A DNA stretch of 64,000 nt from Agapanthus africanus (lineage: Eukaryota; Streptophyta; Magnoliopsida; Asparagales; Amaryllidaceae). The notes below the pieces were generated by a model. That model had not been told where the DNA came from and made no database searches. It saw only the letters and a list, made by a program, of their open reading frames with translations. Numbering within the stretch: the first letter of the stretch is position 1; each line of letters opens with the position of its first letter. The stretch lies in assembly GCA_030015575.1 (NCBI GenBank), contig CM057342.1, positions 617,549,348-617,613,347 on the forward strand, read 5' to 3'. Below are positions 58,919 to 64,000 of the stretch, one piece after another. The position numbers and the translations under genes were made by a program.

Positions 58919-59452
58919 CTACATTGGTGGGAAAAGATCGCCAAATAAGGGATCAGAAATACAAGGGTTAACAAAACAAAGAACAAGGTTCTCCATCTCT
59001 CTCTCTGCTCTCTCCAACACATCAAAGCGACGGTTCTCACGAGAAGTCGCTTCCCATCGATTGGCACCATGGCCATCTGCAAAAGCAGACATAACAGCCC
59101 GTCGGGCTCTTATCTCGCTCAGCAGATGAATTGAGCAGTCCTTCAAAGCCTGAGTAATCAGGCACGCCTCATGAAAGCCCTCGAGCTTTTCTTCCGCCGC
59201 ATCAAGCATCGCTAGGGTCATCTCTGCCGGGTGAGGAGGAATGTCGGCAAGCACGGCCGTGAGGATCATCCGGAGCCAGAGGGAACCCATTGGGAGGGGA
59301 GACCCCCTACGGATCGAGAGTTCATACATGGCCGAGTCGCATTCATCGTCGGTAAGGAGTGGATCCACCAACCGGGCGGCAAAGCGGGGGAGCATCTCCT
59401 CGATAGGAACTTCCCATGGCTGTCGACGAGCGTGCGGACGATTGCAGGCCAT
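58919..59452 (-). CDS. Antisense accessory ORF A of the Tat element
   Basis: An uninterrupted 177-codon frame on the strand opposite to gag-pol, starting ATGGCC (59452). The protein is acidic to neutral and predicted helical, with no signal peptide, membrane segment or enzyme motif that I recognise. It aligns without a gap over about 130 residues with ORF B. From TDDEC to LDAAE is 50 residues in both. Shared residues include T-D-x-x-C, LP, S, LR-I, LDAAE-K and NPC near the end. Antisense accessory genes in the 3' region are known from some Tat elements (for example maize Grande). Function is unknown. A TATATAT stretch about 90 bases upstream (59540-59546) could be its promoter, which is weak. 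It keeps an open frame in an otherwise broken element. Confidence 0.65.
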   Translation of the reverse strand: MACNRPHARRQPWEVPIEEMLPRFAARLVDPLLTDDECDSAMYELSIRRGSPLPMGSLWLRMILTAVLADIPPHPAEMTLAMLDAAEEKLEGFHEACLITQALKDCSIHLLSEIRARRAVMSAFADGHGANRWEATSRENRRFDVLERAEREMENLVLCFVNPCISDPLFGDLFPPM

Positions 59453-59931
59453 GGCACTCGTTTGTCTCTCAAGACAAGTTACAAAAAAATAATAATAATA
59501 TAAATCTCTCCGTAAAGGGAAAAGAAAGCTATAGCCTCATATATAAAGAAGTGTATTAAGTGCTGTGCGCGGAAAATCTTGCATGGTAAAGCTATTTCCA
59601 AGGCCCAAAAAAGGAAAGGCATCTAAAATCAAGGAGATGAAATTATTTCCAAGGCCCTTTCTCTGCATCCAATATTGTGCACTGAAAATACGGCATGGGA
59701 AAATTTTGTGAACAGCCCCATCAAGGGACCCCACGTGCAGAACACGTGAGGCCTAAACCTGATGTACACTTAAAAGAAAATATATGGAGTAGTACCCTGC
59801 ATATTAAAAGCACAAACAACAACAGTAGCAAAATGATAAAATCCCAGAGAAAAGGCATGCAAACATGGAAAGACATAATAAAACTTGTCACTCATACTTC
59901 AAGAGGTTCATACAAAATATAGAGGACACAT
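59453..59931. other. Spacer between the antisense ORFs
   Basis: Contains two partial repeats with 'atttccaaggccc' (59606-59618 and 59649-59661) and 'gcatgg(g/t)aaa' motifs (59580 and 59693), one CACGTG dyad 'ccacgtgcagaacacgtgag' (59729-59748) and AT-rich sequence. The CACGTG dyad lies upstream of ORF A on its strand and may belong to an ORF A promoter. Confidence 0.4.
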
Positions 59932-60438
59932 TTACAATGGTAAAACTTCAGATGCGGGGCATGGGTTGAGAAACTCAAAATTAACTTTATTCAAGATCTT
60001 CCAAGCATTTCGAACCTCCCGAGTATGCTTCCTCTCACGATCACAAGCATCGGGGTCCCCGCGGATGTCCTCTACCCTCCGGTAGGCGGCAAGTATGGCT
60101 GATTGCTGAAAAATCTGATGCAGGAGATCAATGAGATTATCCCGCCTTCTCTTTAAGATCAAGTGCATCAGATACACCGAGTGTACTTTATCCTCGGCGG
60201 CGTCCAATGCCCCAAGCGGCACACCAGCACAGAATAAAGGGAGAGCCTCCCTGATCGCCAGCACGATCAGCCTCAGAAGAGAAGAGCGACGGGGGAGTAG
60301 CCGATGGTTGTACTCGTCAAAGCGGCTCATGATCTCGGCACATTGAGCATCGGTGAACTCCTGGTTCTGACTTCGTCCCAGTGCACGAATATTCCCATAG
60401 GAAATGATCTCGTCAAGACCATACAGATGGGCATCCAT
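59932..60438 (-). CDS. Antisense accessory ORF B of the Tat element
   Basis: A 168-codon frame starting MDAHLYGLDE at 60438. The frame is open to 60480, but I prefer the internal ATG because a convincing splice acceptor (TTTATTTCAG, ending 60444) lies just upstream of it. The protein is helical and Arg/Leu-rich, with FTDAQC, LLRLIVLAIREALPLF and LDAAEDK segments, ending in NPCPASEVL. It is collinear with ORF A (NPC falls 80 residues after LDAAE in B and 79 in A), so the two are tandem duplicates long diverged (roughly a quarter identical). Role unknown. The strand, position and family parallel suggest an accessory protein of the Tat element. Confidence 0.65.
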   Translation of the reverse strand: MDAHLYGLDEIISYGNIRALGRSQNQEFTDAQCAEIMSRFDEYNHRLLPRRSSLLRLIVLAIREALPLFCAGVPLGALDAAEDKVHSVYLMHLILKRRRDNLIDLLHQIFQQSAILAAYRRVEDIRGDPDACDRERKHTREVRNAWKILNKVNFEFLNPCPASEVLPL

Positions 60439-60811
60439 GATACCTGAAATAAAGGTCATGAGAATCATTAGAAAACTCATGTTCCATTAATTGCAGAAGA
60501 ACAACCTCGGGCCAAGAGACCCCAGGAAGCCTCTGTGTGAAGAAATCGAGTTCTTCATTGGAATTAAATTCCTTATTAAGAAAAGGGAATTGAATTCCCA
60601 GAAACATTTTTGGATGGAATTAAATTCCATGGAGTTGAAACGCCATCATCATCTCCCCGAAGATCATCTAAACCCTAGGAGATCTACAGTTTGAAGGTTA
60701 AGCGGTTTCATGTACTTATGGAAAAACATGAAGAAAAAAGGGTAAAAACCCTTGTTTTGGATTTGAAATCCAGAGGAATGTGAAGGTCCATCGTTTGTCC
60801 AAGAACATTAC
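60439..60811 (-). other. Likely leader intron of antisense ORF B
   Basis: On the minus strand CCTCAG/GTAATG (exon end 60812, intron from 60811) and TTTATTTCAG/GTATCATGG (exon from 60443) bracket about 370 AT-rich bases. The intron holds dyads of the TTTAA-core type in minus orientation (about 60560-60635, arms GGAAT/ATTCC and GGGAAT/ATTCCC). Splicing here would place the ORF B start codon five bases into exon 2. Confidence 0.45.
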
Positions 60812-61072
60812 CTGAGGAAAAGAATTCTTTTCGAACAGAGTTAAGCTCTGAAGATTGTTTCAAGACAGAGAACTAAGCTCTGGAAGCGAGAATTAAATTC
60901 TCAAGGAAAAAGTTCTCAGAAGAAGAAGATGAGCAAAGTGAAGGCTCCTCAGAAGAGACGGTGGTATTTATAGAAGGCGATGGAAACGCTTCATCTCCCC
61001 AAATCCCTAAAGGAATCCAACGGTCACAAAAGGTGACAGCGTTGCACTCACGTGCTGACACGTGAGAACAAC
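60812..61072 (-). promoter_or_regulatory. Antisense promoter and leader of ORF B
   Basis: Minus-strand TATAAATA at 60967-60974. About 80-100 bases upstream is a CACGTG dyad, CTCACGTG..CACGTGAG (61047-61066). The leader between the TATA box and splice donor contains TTTAA-type dyads (60890-60903 GAGAATT/AATTCTC; 60836-60852 CAGAG/CTCTG). G-box dyad, TATAAAT, dyads and splice donor are in the same order as in the Tat LTR promoter, suggesting a shared origin or convergent design. Confidence 0.5.
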
Positions 61073-61084
61073 GCTGTGGGGGCA
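61073..61084 (+). promoter_or_regulatory. Tat polypurine tract (candidate)
   Basis: CTGTGGGGGCAT lies immediately before the 3' LTR. A G-run ending two to four bases before TGTTTCC fits a plus-strand primer site. Confidence 0.55.
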
Positions 61085-61086
61085 TT

Positions 61087-64000
61087 TGTTTCCTGATTTA
61101 AAATCAGAAAAGCTTATGGGAAAAGCTTCAGAAAAGGGTCACGTGCTTACACGTGACCAGCAGTCACGTGTGGGCACGCGACACCTAAAAGTATCGACAA
61201 GGCAAATTCAGTTTCCCAAATACGTCAAAGAAAGGGGCTTCAGAAAGAGTCACGTGCTCCTACGTGACCAGGGTCACGTGTCGGCACGTGACATTTAAAA
61301 GCAAGCGGCAAAGGCACATTGGTTCCCTGATCAAATCAAGGAAAAGGCTTCAGAAGAGGTCACGTGCTCCCACGTGACCAGGGTCACGTGTTGGCACGCG
61401 ACGCTCAAAACATCAGACTCATTCTCCGGTTAAATCAAGAAAAAGACTCCAGACGAGGGTCACGTGCTCACACGTGACCAGGGGTCACGTGGTGGCACGT
61501 GACAGCTAAACAGCAACCAGAAGAGAGAGCGCAGAAAGAAAGAGGAAGGCTCGTTCCAAGGGGGTCATGTGCCCACACGTGACCATGGGTCACGTGGTCA
61601 CACGTGACCGGCTTTCAAAGCCCATTTTGTTAACATAATTAAATTCTGAAGGAGATTCAAATCTTTCCAAAGGAAAGCGACTATCTGGAACCAATCGAAT
61701 TAAAGATTCAGAGGTGATGAAATATCATCTATCTATGGGCAAATCTCGAGTTTGGAAAGATTTCCCCTTTAAATCTAACCGAAATAACAAAGGAGAATCC
61801 CGGGACTTGAAATCCAATGGTGAATAAAATTCACCTAATAATCCAAAGGTCCAGAACGAACGATGGATGCAAATCAAATTTCTCAATGAAGATTCGTAAA
61901 AAACTAATTGACTCGGCTGCTTCTTCTATAAATAGGAGCCAAGAGACACAAAAAAAAAATATATACGTAGAGGGAAGAAAGGGAGAGAGAGCCTTGATAT
62001 TTTGAGGAATTTGGATCTTCTGCAAAAAGAAAACCCTAGGTAAGAAAGGGAAGGCTTTTTGAAAGAAGGAGAATTTAATTCTCAACAGAGTTTAACTCTG
62101 ATATATAAAACAGAAGAATATATTTCTTCTCTCTTTGATAGAGGATCTGCAAAGTGCACATCTCCCCTTGAAGTTGAGAATTTAATTCTCAATGGGTCGA
62201 GATCCTGCCATGCAGATCCAAAACATAGAGAGGGAACGGAAGCACGAGAATTTAATTCTCACAGAACTATAGGAATTTAATTCCTTTAAAATAAAACTAG
62301 GGCTTGACCCTGTGTTATGGGAATTTAATTCCTTCAGAACAAAAAGAAACAGGGTTTAACCCTAATTAAGAACCTAGTTCTGTTGGAACAGCGGGAATTT
62401 AATTCCCTTAATCATAATTTAACAGAGAATGGAGTTTAATTCCTTAAAAGCTTTTATTAGGGTTTAACCCTATTCAGTTCTTCATATATATGAGGAATTT
62501 AATTCCTACAGAAAATTCAGAGTCCAACTCTATTCAGAATATAAATCTTCAAAAGGAAGTAGGAATTTAATTCCTCTGAAATTACTGTCAGGGTTTAACC
62601 CTACGAGGAATTTAATTCCTGGAAAAGATTAACAGATCCTCTAAACAACATACATAGAGGCAGGGTCACGTGTCACCACGTGACCCCCCCTAAGAGATCT
62701 ACAGAAAGCCCCTTTGAGGCAGCACCCCACGTGACCCACGTGACCCTCGGCAGAAGCTTTAACATATAAGCATTTGAATGCCCGTCACGTGAGGGCACGT
62801 GATGCGATAATCCCAGCAGAATAAATGAAGGGAGGGCGCTCTCACGTGTTGCCACGTGACCCCTCTTGCCTTAGTGTTTAACACTAAATTGAAACTCCAG
62901 AATCCAGTGTTAAAACACTGTTGGGCCCTAGTGCTCAACACTAATTAAAGAACTTTATTCGCAGTGTTCAACACTGATTACCTTAGTATTTAACACTAAT
63001 CTGAGATCTCCATTGCCAGTGTTCAACATTGGTCTGTTTTAGTGTTTATGATAATTTGAAAGCCTTGTTGCTGGTGTTTAACACCAATTATCTTTTAGTG
63101 TTAAACACTAACTTGTCAACCTCATTCCCAGTGTTCAACAATGATTGCTCTGTAGTGTTTAACACTAAGCTTTGGCCCAATTGGCTAAATGGATAGAGGC
63201 AAAGCCTCTCCTTCAATGGACCAACAAGAAGCCAATATTCCAGACATGATCGGACTTAGCCCAAGCTAGGCCATGAGTCTTCAATTCGTAGTTAACTGGG
63301 ATAATGGGCTCATAACATAATTAATCGGTCTTGATCCCAAATTGGGTCAAGGACTATTTAAGCCATTCCGGTTCTAGGGTACATCTCTTCGCTCCTTTGA
63401 TACTTGGCATTGTAATCCCTCAATGTCTTCAAAGAGGTGACGGGTCCCAACGACCACACATTGATATGGACTGTGGGGTCCTTAAACCCATGTCTAATGC
63501 AAAATTCCTGGTTACGTGGAACGCGGATAACGTCACTCTTTGATCCCGCGGAAAACGCCCAGAGCGGAGCCTGGTCCTCGCCAAGCACGGCAGTGAACCC
63601 GTGTGAAGCATCCAGAGCACATACAGGACTATGGAGTCCTTAAACCCATAGACTACGACGTCCTTAACCTTGACCGAGATGTCTTAAAACTAACAATGGA
63701 CCGCAATGTCCTTAAACTACCCATGGACAGCAATGTCCTTAAACTACCCATGGACCGCAACGTCCTTAAACTACCCATGGACCGCAATGTCCTTAAACTA
63801 GAACAATAGAGCCCCGCATGCTCTTTTGTCGGATCTAAACGGTCCCGTTTAAGTTGATCTTAGCTGTAAAGATGGCTAACGTATCCTTAAACCTTCAAAC
63901 AGACTGGACTATGAATCCCCCCAATTAACTCTGGCTCGAGGGTACATCCCTGAACTCCTCTGACATCCGTCGTTGTAATCCTTCAACGTCGTCAGAGAGG
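61087..64000 (+). repeat. Tat 3' LTR, cut by the window end
   Basis: About 99% identical to 19324-22237. All dyad arrays are repeated here: CACGTG dyads (61138-61608), TATA box (61927-61933), TTTAA-core dyads (62069-62620), AGTGTT dyads (62871-63168), hairpin (63395-63434), GGAC-N6-GTCC repeats (63654-63790) and the first 46-base module (63847-63892). Several of the differences between the LTRs fall in dyad arms, for example in the CACGTG group. Confidence 0.92.

Larger units (their letters stand above)
7334..64000 (-). mobile_element. Copia-1: Ty1/copia fossil, continues past the window
   Basis: Parts on the minus strand, from 5' to 3': 5' LTR (17976-19322, then interrupted), primer binding site (17963-17974), long leader (about 15160-17962), protease-integrase-RT-RNase H (about 15154-12093), polypurine tract (11935-11950) and 3' LTR (7334-11934). 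The remaining half of its 5' LTR should lie to the right of the Tat element, beyond 64000. About 45 differences in about 1,350 aligned LTR bases (by eye) give roughly 3% divergence. At an assumed 1.3e-8 substitutions per site per year this is about 1.3 million years, the oldest of the datable elements here. It is broken by two insertions and a few coding breaks, and no gag domain was recognised. The copia sublineage is not resolved. Confidence 0.85.
19323..64000 (+). mobile_element. Tat-lineage Ty3/gypsy fossil, continues past the window
   Basis: Order on the plus strand: 5' LTR (19324-22847), primer site (22853-22871), gag (22936-24497, then 46753-48420), protease, RT, RNase H, second RNase H and integrase (48478-54504), a 6.6-kb 3' region with repeat arrays and two antisense ORFs, polypurine tract (61073-61084) and 3' LTR from 61087. 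The second RNase H between pol RNase H and integrase is the hallmark of the Tat lineage. The LTRs differ by about 28 of about 2,900 bases (by eye, about 1%), or about 0.4 million years at an assumed 1.3e-8. It is broken by the Copia-2 insertion and about two or three coding breaks. The right-hand target duplication is out of view. Confidence 0.9.

Overview
The window is plant nuclear DNA built almost entirely of LTR retrotransposons inserted into one another. I see no host protein-coding gene and no tRNA or rRNA gene. A plant is indicated by a Tat-lineage Ty3/gypsy element (two RNase H domains, large 3' non-coding region, antisense accessory ORFs) and by Ty1/copia elements with initiator-Met-tRNA primer sites (TGGTATCAGAGC). 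The species cannot be told from the sequence.

Layout. 1-7333 is old, decayed ground: a diverged copia LTR (1-872), a foldback element (1490-1961), a SINE-like scrap, two inverted LTR remnants (3740-4015 and 5755-6040) and a minus-strand fragment of a Tat LTR (6041-7333). Copia-1 (minus strand, from 7334) sits against that Tat fragment. Its 3' LTR carries an unrelated solo LTR (8939-11310). Its 5' LTR was hit at about 19323 by a Tat element (plus strand, 19324 to beyond 64000). The Tat gag was hit by Copia-2 (24498-46752, minus). The Copia-2 integrase was hit by an LTR now present as a solo LTR (28852-41243). That solo LTR was hit by Copia-3 (29054-39215, minus), a member of its own family. 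Four insertions show clean 5-bp target duplications: GTGAC, TATAT, CATAC and CGATC. By-eye LTR differences are about 3% for Copia-1 and about 1% for Tat, Copia-2 and Copia-3. At an assumed 1.3e-8 substitutions per site per year this is roughly 1.3 million years and then 0.3-0.5 million years.

The unusual content is in the non-coding parts. The Tat LTR is a mosaic of short dyads: GTCACGTG-N4-CACGTGAC, arms around a TTTAA core, AGTGTTTAACACT, GGAC-N6-GTCC and a 46-base two-stem module. Arm sequences change from copy to copy while complementarity is kept. The Tat 3' region holds three about 215-bp blocks, each of five hairpins with a shared loop (ATCCTCACGA) plus a closing long-range stem, a second hairpin series with exchanged stem pairs, and a satellite-like array grown from a piece of the LTR. 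It also carries two antisense ORFs (58919-59452 and 59932-60438) that are ancient duplicates of each other. The second has its own TATA box, G-box dyad and a likely leader intron. The three copia families share a leader with a cluster of hairpins whose stems covary between families. These covarying structures are the best candidates in the window for something undescribed.

All gag/pol genes are treated as fossils. Copia-3 is decayed inside although its LTRs are nearly identical, so it was probably copied by proteins from another element.
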